33,468 bases of DNA from Modicisalibacter coralii. GTDB taxonomy: Bacteria; Pseudomonadota; Gammaproteobacteria; Pseudomonadales; Halomonadaceae. The stretch lies in NCBI RefSeq assembly GCF_004117855.1, contig NZ_QWBW01000050.1, positions 1 to 33,468 on the forward strand. Direction: 5' to 3'. Under the pieces are notes generated by a model. The model did not search any database and was not told where the DNA came from. It saw nothing but the letters and a program-made list of their open reading frames with translations. Below are positions 6,949 to 15,043 of the stretch, piece by piece. Within the stretch, counting starts at the first letter, position 1; each line of letters opens with the position of its first letter. Position numbers and translations under genes: made by a program.

Positions 6949-7800
6949 TCACCCCGGGCTCAGGCCGCGCAGGCGCTCGCCGCGACGCCGCAGCAGCTCC
7001 AGGGTGGTCAACAGCAGGATCGACAGTCCCACCAGCAGCGTCGCCACCGCCAGGATGGTGGGGCTGATCTCCTCGCGAATGCCCGACCACATCTGGATCG
7101 GCATGGTGCGCTGTTCGGGTCCGGAGACGAACAGCACCACCACCACCTCGTCGAACGAGGTGATGAAGGCGAACAGCGCCCCCGAGACCACCCCCGGCGT
7201 CACCAGCGGCAGTACCACCTTGAAGAAGGTCCGCACCGGGTTCGCGCCCAGGCTGTGGGCGGCCCGGATCAGCGTGGTGTCGAAGCTCGACAGCGTGGCG
7301 GTGACCGTGATCACCACGAAGGGGATGCCCAGCGCGGTGTGCGCCAGGATCACTCCGAGGTAGGTCTGGGTCAGGTGGATCTTCGAGAAGAAGAAGAACA
7401 TCGCCGCCGCCGAGATGATCAGCGGCACGATCATCGGCGAGATCAAGAGCGCCATGATCAGCCCGCGCGCCGGCATGTGCCGGCTCGTCAGTCCCAGCGC
7501 GGCGATGGTGCCCAGCACCGTGGCCAGCAGCGTCGCCGAGATACCGATGATGAAGCTGTTCTTGATCGAGTCGAGCCAGGCGCTGGAGGTGAAGAATTCA
7601 TGGTACCAGCGCAGGGAGTAGCCCGACGGATCGAGATGCGCCATCGCCCGGGTGAAGGTGAAATAGGGCTCGGCGTTGAACGACAGCGGGATGATCACCA
7701 GCAGCGGGCCGATCAGGAACAGGAAGATCAGCGCGCACAAGCCCAGGAAGACGTAGTGCCAGAGGCGCTCGCCGCGCGTGGCGTAGGATGGAAGAGCCAT
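6949..7800 (-). CDS. ABC transporter permease, PotC-like
   Basis: A 283-residue inner-membrane permease of the spermidine/putrescine/opine ABC importer family (binding-protein-dependent transport, six helices). The N-terminal helix is about residues 16-38. The conserved cytoplasmic EAA loop that docks the ATPase reads AAHSLGANPVRTFFKVVLPLVTPGV (about 181-205, written here as the AAHSLGAN and LPLVTPGV ends). The start is ATG 7800, with GGTGA upstream, 4 bases after the stop of the preceding permease gene. It is the last gene of the four-gene operon and forms the heterodimeric channel with the 7805-9058 product. The family includes putrescine, spermidine, mannopine and 2-aminoethylphosphonate systems; the substrate is not decided by the permease sequence. 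Confidence 0.92.
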   Translation of the reverse strand: MALPSYATRGERLWHYVFLGLCALIFLFLIGPLLVIIPLSFNAEPYFTFTRAMAHLDPSGYSLRWYHEFFTSSAWLDSIKNSFIIGISATLLATVLGTIAALGLTSRHMPARGLIMALLISPMIVPLIISAAAMFFFFSKIHLTQTYLGVILAHTALGIPFVVITVTATLSSFDTTLIRAAHSLGANPVRTFFKVVLPLVTPGVVSGALFAFITSFDEVVVVLFVSGPEQRTMPIQMWSGIREEISPTILAVATLLVGLSILLLTTLELLRRRGERLRGLSPG

Positions 7801-7804
7801 GGCA

Positions 7805-9058
7805 TCACCCCAGTTTGACCTTGTCGACGCCGATCAGGCGATTGAAGAGCATGTAGAGCACGATCACCACCAGCAGCAGGATCGACGCGATCGCCGCCGC
7901 CAGGCCCCAGTTGAGCGAGGTCTGCATGTGATAGGCGATGTAGTTGGTGATGAAGCGACCGGACTGCCCACCCACCAGGGCCGGCGTGATGTAGTAACCG
8001 ATCGACAGGATGAACACCAGGATGCCGCCGGCGGCGATACCGGGAATGGTCAGCGGGAAGTACACCCGCCGGAAGCTCAGCAGCGGCTTGCCGCCCAGTG
8101 AGCGCGCCGCGCGCATGTAACTCGGCGGGATGGTCTTCATCACCGAATACAGCGGCAGGATCATGAATGGCAACAGGATGTGGGTCATGGCGATGATCGT
8201 GCCGGTCTTGTTGTGGATCATCTGCCAGCGGGCGTCGTCGGCGATCAGCCCCACCGCCACCATGATGTCGTTGAGCACCCCCTGCGACTGGAGAATCGCG
8301 ATCCAGGTGGTGGTGCGCACCAGCAGCGACGTCCAGAACGGCAGCAGCACCAGGATCATCAGCAGATTGGAGTGGCGCAGCGGCAGGTTGGCGAGCAGGA
8401 AGGCGACCGGATAGCCGAGCAACAGCGTCAACAGCGTGATCACCGCGCTCATCCAGAAGGTCCGCCAGAACAGCCCGACGTAGACCTGCATGTACTCCGG
8501 CACCGCGACGATGTCACCGTCGGGCGAATACTGACGATCGATCGCGGCCAGGTAATAGGAGAGCGTATAGGGTGAGGACTCGCGCTGGATGACGCGCCAG
8601 GTGGCCAGCTCGCCCCAGTCGGCGTTGATGGCGATCAGCGCCGGCTTGTAGGGCGGCTCGACCCCCTCGATGCGCCGCGCGGTGCCCATCACCGCCGAGC
8701 GCATCCCGGATTTCTCGTAGTTGAGTCGGCTGGCCATCTTGCCCAGACTGCGCGCCTTGTCGCCCGCCTCGAGATCGGCGGCCAGGGCGGCGTAGACGGC
8801 TTCGTCGGGCAGCGCTTCGCCGTTCCAGTCGGCCAGAGCCTCGGCGGTGCGCGGCAGCGCGGTGGCCACCTCGGGATTGTCGACGCTGCGCCAGAGCATC
8901 TCGGCGATGGGCATCACGAAGGCGATCAGCAAAAAGGCCAGCAAGGGCGATACCAGCAGCAGCGCCTTGAGCCTGGAACGCCGCACGGCGCGGCGCAGGC
9001 TGGTCTTCAGCGGCACGCCGTCGGCGGTGGTCAGGGGATACGAGGATGAATCGGACAC
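7805..9058 (-). CDS. ABC transporter permease, PotB-like with long periplasmic insertion
   Basis: A 417-residue permease, longer than PotB (about 275-285). The extra length is a soluble segment of about 160 residues after the first helix (about 34-52), and the remaining five helices begin near residue 200. Such an insertion is common in the opine/polyamine-type PotB proteins of proteobacteria, so I do not read it as a fusion. The EAA loop is present near the C-terminus (AARSLGGKP ... FPLTIPGI, about 318-342). The start is GTG at 9058 after a GGAGGGG ribosome site. A 67-base gap with a strong hairpin separates it from the binding-protein gene. It pairs with the downstream PotC-like permease. 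Confidence 0.92.
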   Translation of the reverse strand: MSDSSSYPLTTADGVPLKTSLRRAVRRSRLKALLLVSPLLAFLLIAFVMPIAEMLWRSVDNPEVATALPRTAEALADWNGEALPDEAVYAALAADLEAGDKARSLGKMASRLNYEKSGMRSAVMGTARRIEGVEPPYKPALIAINADWGELATWRVIQRESSPYTLSYYLAAIDRQYSPDGDIVAVPEYMQVYVGLFWRTFWMSAVITLLTLLLGYPVAFLLANLPLRHSNLLMILVLLPFWTSLLVRTTTWIAILQSQGVLNDIMVAVGLIADDARWQMIHNKTGTIIAMTHILLPFMILPLYSVMKTIPPSYMRAARSLGGKPLLSFRRVYFPLTIPGIAAGGILVFILSIGYYITPALVGGQSGRFITNYIAYHMQTSLNWGLAAAIASILLLVVIVLYMLFNRLIGVDKVKLG

Positions 9059-9094
9059 ACAGGCCCCTCCGTCAGGAAATCGACACGACGGACA

Positions 9095-9117
9095 CGCCGC
9101 TCCCGGCGGGAGCGGCG
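9095..9117 (-). promoter_or_regulatory. Intercistronic hairpin between binding-protein and permease genes
   Basis: A perfect 10-bp stem (9095-9104 with 9108-9117) with a GGC loop lies just after the binding-protein stop. It has no T tract on the minus strand, so it looks more like an mRNA-stabilising or partial-termination structure than a full terminator. Such elements often raise binding-protein levels over the permeases. Confidence 0.6.
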
Positions 9118-9125
9118 CGCCGGAC

Positions 9126-10226
9126 TCACATGGCCAGCCAGGCGTTGAAGCGCTGGGTCAGTTCGTCGTTGTGGTCGGCCCAGAAGGTGTTGTCCTTGGG
9201 GATCGCGGTCTTGAAGTTGGGCGGGAAGGTGGGCATGTGCGTCTTCATGGGAATGCCCGTCGCGGCATGGGTGGTGACCATCGCCGAGGACGACTTGCGC
9301 GCCGGCCCGTAGGAGATGTACTTGGCCTGGTCGGCGAGGCGCTGGGTATCGGTGGCGAACTTCAGGTAGTCCTTGACCTTGTCGAGCTTGCCGGTGGGTA
9401 CCACCCAGCCGTCGAGCTCGAAGACCTGGGCGTCCCAGATGATCTTGAACGGCTGCCCCTCGGCGACGGCGGCGTTGAAGAAGCGCCCGTTGTAACCGGA
9501 CCCGAAGGCGACTTCCTGATCGGCGAGCAGTTGCGGCGGTTGCGCGCCCTCCTCCCACCAGATCACCTGATCCTTGATGGTGTCGAGCTTCTCGAAGGCC
9601 CGCGCCACCCCTTCGTCGGTCGACAGCACATCGTAGACGTCCTTGGGATCGACACCGTCGGCGACCAGCGCCCATTCGAGATTGTTGATCGGCTTGCGCA
9701 TCAGCGCCCGCTTGCCGGGGTACTTATCGAGATCGAAGACGTCGGCGATGGTGCTGGGCTGATGATCCGCGGGGAACATCTCGGTATTGAAGGCGACGAC
9801 ATTGGAATAGACGATCTGCGGCACGAAGCATTCACCCAGCGAGCCGGCGATGAAATCCTTGCTCGGCGGCGTGCCGTCGGGCGCGTCGGCCAGCAAGGCG
9901 TCGGCATCGATCGTTTCGGCCAGTCCCTCGTCGCATGCGATCATGGCATCGGCCGGCAGCATGTCGACCAGATCCCAGGTCACGTTGCCCGCCTGGCTCT
10001 GGGCACGTAGCCCCGCCAGGGCGTTCGAGCTGCGATCGATGTTGACGATCTCGTCGCCGGTCTTCTTCATCCACGGCTCGTGATAGGCCTTCTGCTGGCT
10101 TTCGCTGTACGCCCCGCCCCAGGAGACGATATTCAGCGTCTGGGCCTGCGCCGCCACGGCGGCCACCAGGGCCGAGACACCCACGGCGCCGGCCAGGGTT
10201 CCCTTGAATCGCGTTTTCTTGATCAT
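9126..10226 (-). CDS. Periplasmic substrate-binding protein, PotD/PotF-like
   Basis: A 366-residue extracellular solute-binding protein of the polyamine/opine type. The start at 10226 is chosen because GGAGAAA lies 7 bases upstream and the protein then opens with a signal peptide: MIKKTRFK, a hydrophobic core, and a likely cleavage after AAQAQ (about residue 28). An upstream in-frame start at 10292 would spoil the signal. The mature N-terminus (TLNIVSWGGAYSESQQKAYHEPW) is characteristic of the family, with WGG at the ligand cleft. It captures the ligand for the two permeases. The ligand, possibly a polyamine, opine or other small cation, cannot be fixed without comparison to characterised structures. 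It is the second gene of the operon. Confidence 0.9.
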   Translation of the reverse strand: MIKKTRFKGTLAGAVGVSALVAAVAAQAQTLNIVSWGGAYSESQQKAYHEPWMKKTGDEIVNIDRSSNALAGLRAQSQAGNVTWDLVDMLPADAMIACDEGLAETIDADALLADAPDGTPPSKDFIAGSLGECFVPQIVYSNVVAFNTEMFPADHQPSTIADVFDLDKYPGKRALMRKPINNLEWALVADGVDPKDVYDVLSTDEGVARAFEKLDTIKDQVIWWEEGAQPPQLLADQEVAFGSGYNGRFFNAAVAEGQPFKIIWDAQVFELDGWVVPTGKLDKVKDYLKFATDTQRLADQAKYISYGPARKSSSAMVTTHAATGIPMKTHMPTFPPNFKTAIPKDNTFWADHNDELTQRFNAWLAM

Positions 10227-10316
10227 GCTCGTTTCTCCGCTTGTTGTTGGCATGCCTCTTGATCGGCCTGCGCTGCGCCGCCGCAGGACCATTCGGGAAA
10301 GGAGGATCGGGATCGT

Positions 10317-11456
10317 TCAGGCGTCGAGCGCGCGGCAATCGCGAAACGTCCAGCCGACATCGACGGTGTCGCCGGGCCGCAGGGTCGCGAAGCCATCCGC
10401 ATTGGGCGTCTTGATGATGAACTCGTCGTTGCCGCACACCGACAGCCGGGTGCGCAGATGATCGCCGAGATAGATCACCTCGAGCACCTTCGCCGTGAAG
10501 CGGTTGTCGAGCGGCTGCGCCGACTCGGCGCTCACCAGCGCGACCCGCTCGGGCCTCAGCGACAGCGTCGTGCGCGCGCCGACGGCGTCAACGGCCACCG
10601 GCTTGGCGATCACGTGCTCGCCGCTGTCGAGACGCACCGCGCAGCGTTCGCCGTCCAGCTCGACGACCTCGCCCTGGAGGCGGTTGTTCTCCCCGATGAA
10701 GTAGGCGACGAAGGCGTTGTCGGGTTGCTCGTAGAGCGTGTCGGGCGAGGCGAGCTGCTGGACCACACCATCGTTGAACACGGCGATGCGGTCCGACATG
10801 GTCAGCGCCTCGGTCTGGTCGTGGGTGACGTAGATCATCGTCACCCCCAGGTCCGCATGGATGCGCTTGATCTCGTACTGCATCTCCTCGCGGAGATTCT
10901 TGTCGAGCGCCCCCAGCGGTTCGTCCATCAGCACCAGTTCGGGCTCGAAGACCAACGCCCGCGCCAGCGCGACGCGCTGCTGCTGACCGCCGGAGAGCTG
11001 GGCCGGACGCCGATCGCCGAAACCGTCGAGGCGCACCATGGCCAGGGCGCGTTCGACCTTGCGCTCGATCTCGGCCTTGGAGAGATGCCGCACCTCGAGG
11101 GGAAAAGCCAGGTTCTCGGCCACCGTCATGTGCGGGAACAGCGCATAGTTCTGGAAGACCATGCCGATACCCCGCTTGTGCGGCGGCAGGTCGTTGATCG
11201 GTTCGTTCTTGAGCAGGATCTGGCCGTGGGTGGGGGTTTCGAACCCGGCCATCATCATCAGGCAAGTGGTCTTGCCGGAGCCGGATGGGCCCAGCAGGGT
11301 GACGAATTCACCGCGGCGGATGTCGAGGTTGAACCCCTTGACCACCAGCTCGACGCCGTCGTAGCTCTTCTGCACGTCGATGAAGCGGGCGAAACAGGGT
11401 TCGTCGGGGGAATCGGCCCGGGAGACCCGAGGCTCGGCTTCTAGGGTTTGGGTCAT
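10317..11456 (-). CDS. ABC transporter ATP-binding protein, PotA-like
   Basis: A 379-residue ATPase subunit that powers the importer from the cytoplasmic face. Walker A is GPSGSGKTT (about residues 55-63), the Q-loop lies at MVFQNYALFPH, the signature is LSGGQQQRVALARAL and Walker B is LVLMDEPLGALD. The H-loop His is in YVTHDQTEAL. The C-terminal about 130 residues form the TOBE-type regulatory domain typical of PotA/MalK. The start is ATG 11456 with AGGGATCA upstream; the 45 in-frame codons further upstream are not family-like. It is the first gene of the operon, and the binding-protein gene starts 90 bases after its stop. Confidence 0.94.
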   Translation of the reverse strand: MTQTLEAEPRVSRADSPDEPCFARFIDVQKSYDGVELVVKGFNLDIRRGEFVTLLGPSGSGKTTCLMMMAGFETPTHGQILLKNEPINDLPPHKRGIGMVFQNYALFPHMTVAENLAFPLEVRHLSKAEIERKVERALAMVRLDGFGDRRPAQLSGGQQQRVALARALVFEPELVLMDEPLGALDKNLREEMQYEIKRIHADLGVTMIYVTHDQTEALTMSDRIAVFNDGVVQQLASPDTLYEQPDNAFVAYFIGENNRLQGEVVELDGERCAVRLDSGEHVIAKPVAVDAVGARTTLSLRPERVALVSAESAQPLDNRFTAKVLEVIYLGDHLRTRLSVCGNDEFIIKTPNADGFATLRPGDTVDVGWTFRDCRALDA

Positions 11457-11611
11457 GCAGTGATCCCTACGCAAAGTGTCTTTATTGGATGTTGTTACTC
11501 GGCGTGCCGGACTGCAGGGAGATCTTTTTTTGTCGCTTTCCAATGACTCTACGCGCCGAAAGCGGCGATCCACAACCGCCCCAGGGGACAATCAGCGTTG
11601 AAGGGGGGCAC

Positions 11612-11628
11612 TGCACGTTGACCGTGCA
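11612..11628. promoter_or_regulatory. 17-bp inverted repeat upstream of the ABC operon (possible operator)
   Basis: TGCACG (11612-11617) and CGTGCA (11623-11628) form perfect 6-base arms around TTGAC. It lies about 155 bases upstream of the ATPase start. A weak promoter-like pair (TTGTGG, 18 bases, TAGAGT on the minus strand) lies between it and the gene. No regulator is encoded next to it. Confidence 0.35.
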
Positions 11629-11641
11629 TTGACTAGGAAGC

Positions 11642-11669
11642 GGCCGAGCGAGCGTCGGCTCGCTCGGCC
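11642..11669 (-). terminator. Hairpin downstream of yceI
   Basis: A perfect 12-bp stem (11642-11653 with 11658-11669) has a four-base loop and begins 11 bases past the yceI stop. The T tract on the minus strand is poor, so termination may be weak. Confidence 0.6.
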
Positions 11670-11679
11670 ACCGGCGGGA

Positions 11680-12258
11680 TTACTGGCGTACGCCCTCGAC
11701 GACCAGATAGAGATCGACGGTCTTGGCCGTCGGCCCGAGCTTGCTGGTATCGATGCCGAAATCGGACAGCGTCAGGGTCGTGGTGCCTTCGAAGCCCTGA
11801 CGATAGCCCCCCCACGGGTCCTCGCCACCCCCGATGTGATCGACATCGATGACGATCGGCTGCGTCTCGCCGTGCAGCGTCAGGTTGCCCTCGAGCTTGC
11901 CCTCGCCGTCGCCGGTCGATTCGAAACCGGTCGACTCGAAGGTCGCCTGCGGATACTTGGACGCATTCAGGAAATCACTGCTGAGCAGGTGCTTGTCACG
12001 TTCGGCGTGGGCCGAATCGAGGCTCGCGACATCGACGGTGACATCGACACTCGACTGCTCGGGCTGATCCGGGTCGTAGTCGAACGAACCAGTGAAGTCA
12101 TCGAAGTTACCCAACACGTAGGAATAGCCCAGATGGCTGATCTTGAACTGAATGAAGGCATGCTGCCCTTCGCTGTCGATCTTGTACTCGGCGGCCTGCG
12201 TCGCCAGCGGCAACAGGCTCGAGGCACCCAGCAGGGCGATGGCGGTCTTTTTCAACAT
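11680..12258 (-). CDS. yceI: YceI-family periplasmic protein
   Basis: A 192-residue secreted protein of the YceI family, a lipocalin-like beta barrel that binds isoprenoid chains such as polyprenyl quinones. The start at 12258 gives a signal peptide (MLKKTAIALLGASSLLPLATQA, written here only as start MLKKTA and end ATQA, cleaved about residue 22). Longer in-frame starts lack this. The mature domain opens with YKIDSEGQHAFIQFKISHLG, the usual first strand pair with F-K-I-x-H-L-G, and ends with a VVEGVRQ strand. GGAGTT precedes the start. It follows the cytochrome b561 gene by 37 bases, the classic yceJ-yceI pair. In E. coli YceI responds to high pH; here regulation is not visible. Confidence 0.92.
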   Translation of the reverse strand: MLKKTAIALLGASSLLPLATQAAEYKIDSEGQHAFIQFKISHLGYSYVLGNFDDFTGSFDYDPDQPEQSSVDVTVDVASLDSAHAERDKHLLSSDFLNASKYPQATFESTGFESTGDGEGKLEGNLTLHGETQPIVIDVDHIGGGEDPWGGYRQGFEGTTTLTLSDFGIDTSKLGPTAKTVDLYLVVEGVRQ

Positions 12259-12295
12259 GAGATGAACTCCTTGGATAGCGGCACGCGAGGTGCCG

Positions 12296-12856
12296 TCACT
12301 CGGGTGAGCGTTGTGACAAACGCGGATCGAACATGCGACGCAGCGTATCGTGGCCATCGAGCCAGTGATGCTTGAACGCCGCCAGGGTGTGGCCCAGCAC
12401 CAGGATCATCAGCGCCCAGGCCACGTACCAGTGAACGTCGCCGGCGATACTCGCCTGGTTCGGCAACCCCGATACCAGAGCAGGCACCGTGAACCACTCG
12501 AAGACGGGAATGCCCTGCCCTTCGGCGGTGGAAATCAGATAGCCGCTGACCAGCACCACGAACAGCAGGGCGTAGAGCAGCAGATGACCGGCATGGGCGA
12601 GGCGCGCCTCGAGACGCGAGCCGGGAGCCCTCGGCGTGGGCTGTACCAGCCGCCAGAGCACCCGCAGCAGCGTGACACCCAGCAGCAACAGGCCGAGCGA
12701 GCGGTGCCACCATGGCGCCAGGTGGTACCAGCCGTCGTAGTAGCCCAGGCCGGTCATCCACCAGCCGAGCGCGAACAGGCCGATCACGGCCAATGCGCTG
12801 AGGCCATGGATGACGATGCTGAGCAGTCCCCAGCCGTGAAGCGTATTGCGCCACAT
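12296..12856 (-). CDS. yceJ: Cytochrome b561 family protein (YceJ-like)
   Basis: A 186-residue inner-membrane di-heme cytochrome b561 of the bacterial type, with four helices. Candidate heme-ligand His residues are H18 in helix 1 (IVIHGLSAL), H51 (WWHRSLGLL) in helix 2, and His residues in the last helix (DVHWYVAWALMILVLGH) and the HHWLDGHDTLRRM segment that follows. The family moves electrons between the quinone pool and a periplasmic partner. The next gene encodes the quinone-binding YceI, and the two are a recurrent operon. The start is ATG 12856 (MWRNTLHGWG); an upstream frame exists but is not family-like. Length is normal. Confidence 0.9.
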   Translation of the reverse strand: MWRNTLHGWGLLSIVIHGLSALAVIGLFALGWWMTGLGYYDGWYHLAPWWHRSLGLLLLGVTLLRVLWRLVQPTPRAPGSRLEARLAHAGHLLLYALLFVVLVSGYLISTAEGQGIPVFEWFTVPALVSGLPNQASIAGDVHWYVAWALMILVLGHTLAAFKHHWLDGHDTLRRMFDPRLSQRSPE

Positions 12857-12953
12857 GGGTCGTCTCCGAGGTGGTCGAGGGATCCAGCATAGCGGCGCCA
12901 GCGATGTCGGACAGCCACCCGAGTGGAAAGGCAGCCTTTACCCAGACGAAACA

Positions 12954-12975
12954 ATCCGGGCCCGAAAGCCCGGAT
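12954..12975 (-). terminator. Probable terminator of the DJ-1/PfpI gene
   Basis: ATCCGGGC (12954-12961) pairs perfectly with GCCCGGAT (12968-12975). On the minus strand it is followed by TGTTTCGT, a weak T-rich tract. It begins about 30 bases after the gene's stop. Confidence 0.55.
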
Positions 12976-13005
12976 CATCTTCGCGTGAGACGGAAAAGCG
13001 GGCGG

Positions 13006-13689
13006 TCACTGCCGCAGCACGTGGAGCAGGAGATCCGCAGTGGGTGCGCTGGAGGCGGGATTCTGTCCGGTGATCAACAGGCCATCGCGCAAGGTGAAGG
13101 CGGTGAAGTCGCCCTCGCTGCGCTCGAACCGGGCTCCGCGCTTGACCAGCTCGTCCTCGAGCAGATGCGGCACCACCTCGGTCAGCCCCACCGCCGCTTC
13201 CTCGCTGTTGGTGAAGCCGGTGACGCGACGACCCTCGACGACCGGCTTGCCGGCCTCGTCACGCACCTCGAGCAGCACGGTCGGGGCATGGCAGACCGCG
13301 GCGACCGGCTTCTCGGCGGCCAGGAACGCCTGGATCAGCTTGCCGGCGTCGGCATTGCCGGTGAGGTCCCACAGCGGGCCGTGACCGCCGGGGAAGAACA
13401 CGGCGTCGAAGTCCTCGGGATTGACCGTGGCCAGCACCCGGGTATTGGCGAGTTGCTCGCGGGCCGCGTCATCCTGCTCGAAGCGCCGGGTGGCCTCGGT
13501 CAGGGCGTCTTCCTGGGTGGAGTTGGGATCCACGGGCGGCTGACCGCCGGCCGGCGACGCCAGGGTGATCTCGGCGCCGGCATCCTTGAAGACGTAATAC
13601 GGCGCGGCGAATTCCTCGAGCCAGAAACCGGTCTTCTGGCCGGTGTCACCGAGACTGTCGTGAGAGGTGAGGACCATCAGGATCTTCAT
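13006..13689 (-). CDS. DJ-1/PfpI-family (type 1 glutamine amidotransferase-like) protein
   Basis: A 227-residue cytosolic protein of the DJ-1/PfpI superfamily, in the Hsp31-like subgroup with a flexible 45-90 segment. The nucleophile elbow is AAVCHAP with C133 and H134, and Glu at E25/E26 (FWLEEF) fits the Glu-Cys-His arrangement. The segment FFPGGHGPLWDL (about 98-109) is typical of glyoxalase III or chaperone-like members that act on methylglyoxal and glycated proteins. The start is ATG 13689, with GGAGGGAATGCG immediately upstream. It is monocistronic and separated from metZ by about 145 bases. The activity is inferred from the family; no specific substrate can be claimed. Confidence 0.85.
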   Translation of the reverse strand: MKILMVLTSHDSLGDTGQKTGFWLEEFAAPYYVFKDAGAEITLASPAGGQPPVDPNSTQEDALTEATRRFEQDDAAREQLANTRVLATVNPEDFDAVFFPGGHGPLWDLTGNADAGKLIQAFLAAEKPVAAVCHAPTVLLEVRDEAGKPVVEGRRVTGFTNSEEAAVGLTEVVPHLLEDELVKRGARFERSEGDFTAFTLRDGLLITGQNPASSAPTADLLLHVLRQ

Positions 13690-13768
13690 CGCATTCCCTC
13701 CTTGGCGGGAGATGGGTGACTGACCCTGGATATGGTGATGACGCGCCCTGGCTTCAAGCCGCCATCAC

Positions 13769-13791
13769 GAGGCCCCGTCAGGCGGGGCCTC
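13769..13791 (-). terminator. Hairpin downstream of metZ
   Basis: GAGGCCCCG (13769-13777) pairs perfectly with CGGGGCCTC (13783-13791) around a 5-base loop, about 45 bases past the metZ stop. No T tract follows, so it is a weak or factor-assisted terminator at best. Confidence 0.45.
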
Positions 13792-13835
13792 GCGGGTCCG
13801 GGCACGACAACCGCTAGGCGTGGCGGCCGGCCGCG

Positions 13836-15032
13836 TCAGACCAGGGTGTCGAGCCCGCGGGCCAGATCGGCCTTGAGGTCGTCGAGCCCCTCCAGGCCCA
13901 CGGCGATGCGGATCAGGCCTTCGCTGATGCCGGCAGCGGTCTTCTGCTCCGCCGAGAGCCGTCCGTGGGTGGTGGTGGCGGGATGGGTGATGGTGGTCTT
14001 GACGTCGCCCAGGTTGCCGGTGATCGACATCAACTGGGTGGCATCGATCACCGCCCAGGCCCCCTCGCGGCCGCCGGTCACCTCGACACCCAGCACGGCC
14101 CCGAAGCCCGATTGCTGCTGTGTGGCCAGGGCGTGCTGCGGATGACTCTCGAGCCCGCTGTAGTGAACCCACTCGACCGCCGGATGGGCCTCGAGCCAGC
14201 GCGCCAGCGCCAGGGCGTTCTCGCAGTGGGCGCGCATGCGCACGCCCAGCGTCTCCAGCCCCTTGAGGAAGATCCAGGCATTGAACGGACTCATGCAGGG
14301 CCCGCAGGTGCGCACCACGCCGAACAGCTCCTCGAGCTCCTTGTCGCGGCCCACCACGGCACCGCCGATCGCCCGCCCCTGGCCGTCCAGGTACTTGGTG
14401 GCGGAATGGATGACCAGATCGGCCCCCAGCTCCAGCGGGCGCTGCAGAGCCGGCGTCAGAAAGCAGTTGTCGATCGCCAGCCAGGCGCCGTGATGATGGG
14501 CGATCTCGGCCAGCGCGGCGATGTCCACCAGCTCGGAGAGCGGGTTGGACGGCGTCTCGGCGAACAGCAGCTTGGTGCGCGGGGTGATCGCCGCCTCCCA
14601 CGCGTCGAGATCATCGACTTCCACATAGCGGGTGATGATCCCGAACTTGCCCAGATACTTGCTGAACAGGCTCACCGTGGAGCCGAACAGCGAGCGCGAG
14701 GCGACGATCTCGTCGCCGACCTCGAGCAGGGCCAGTGCCGTGGACAGAATCGCCGCCATCCCGGAACTGGTGGCCACGCAACGCTCGCCGCCCTCGAGCG
14801 CCGCCAGACGCTGCTCGAAGATGCGCACCGTGGGGTTGGTGAAGCGCGAGTAGATGTTGCCCGGCTCCTCTCCGCCGAACTTGCGCGCCGCCTCGGCGGC
14901 GCTGCGGTAGACGAAGCTCGAGGTGGTGAAGATCGGCTCGCCGTGTTCCTGCTCGGCGGTACGCACGTGGCCGGCGCGAACCGCCAGCGTCTCCAGCGAC
15001 AGGGCGTCGGTGTCGAAATCGTCGTGTTGCAT
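13836..15032 (-). CDS. metZ: O-succinylhomoserine sulfhydrylase
   Basis: A 398-residue PLP enzyme of the Cys/Met metabolism family that makes homocysteine from O-succinylhomoserine and sulfide in methionine synthesis. The PLP lysine is K213 in HSATKYLDGQGR, the wording typical of MetZ (cystathionine synthases have SATKYLNGHSD-like versions). YSRFTNPT (about 61-68) and SSGMAAI (about 89-95) supply phosphate and cofactor contacts. AETPSNP (about 158-164) is also conserved. The start is ATG 15032, with AGGGAGCG overlapping the purF stop; the gap is only 11 bases, so metZ is the last gene of the purF operon. The cvpA-purF-metZ order is standard in pseudomonads and halomonads. Confidence 0.94.
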   Translation of the reverse strand: MQHDDFDTDALSLETLAVRAGHVRTAEQEHGEPIFTTSSFVYRSAAEAARKFGGEEPGNIYSRFTNPTVRIFEQRLAALEGGERCVATSSGMAAILSTALALLEVGDEIVASRSLFGSTVSLFSKYLGKFGIITRYVEVDDLDAWEAAITPRTKLLFAETPSNPLSELVDIAALAEIAHHHGAWLAIDNCFLTPALQRPLELGADLVIHSATKYLDGQGRAIGGAVVGRDKELEELFGVVRTCGPCMSPFNAWIFLKGLETLGVRMRAHCENALALARWLEAHPAVEWVHYSGLESHPQHALATQQQSGFGAVLGVEVTGGREGAWAVIDATQLMSITGNLGDVKTTITHPATTTHGRLSAEQKTAAGISEGLIRIAVGLEGLDDLKADLARGLDTLV

Positions 15033-15043
15033 GGAAGCGCTCC

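Noticed and set aside
7805-9058. Fusion of an extra domain into the PotB-like permease
   Set aside because: The about 160-residue insertion after helix 1 is typical of this branch of the polyamine/opine permeases and shows no separate domain.
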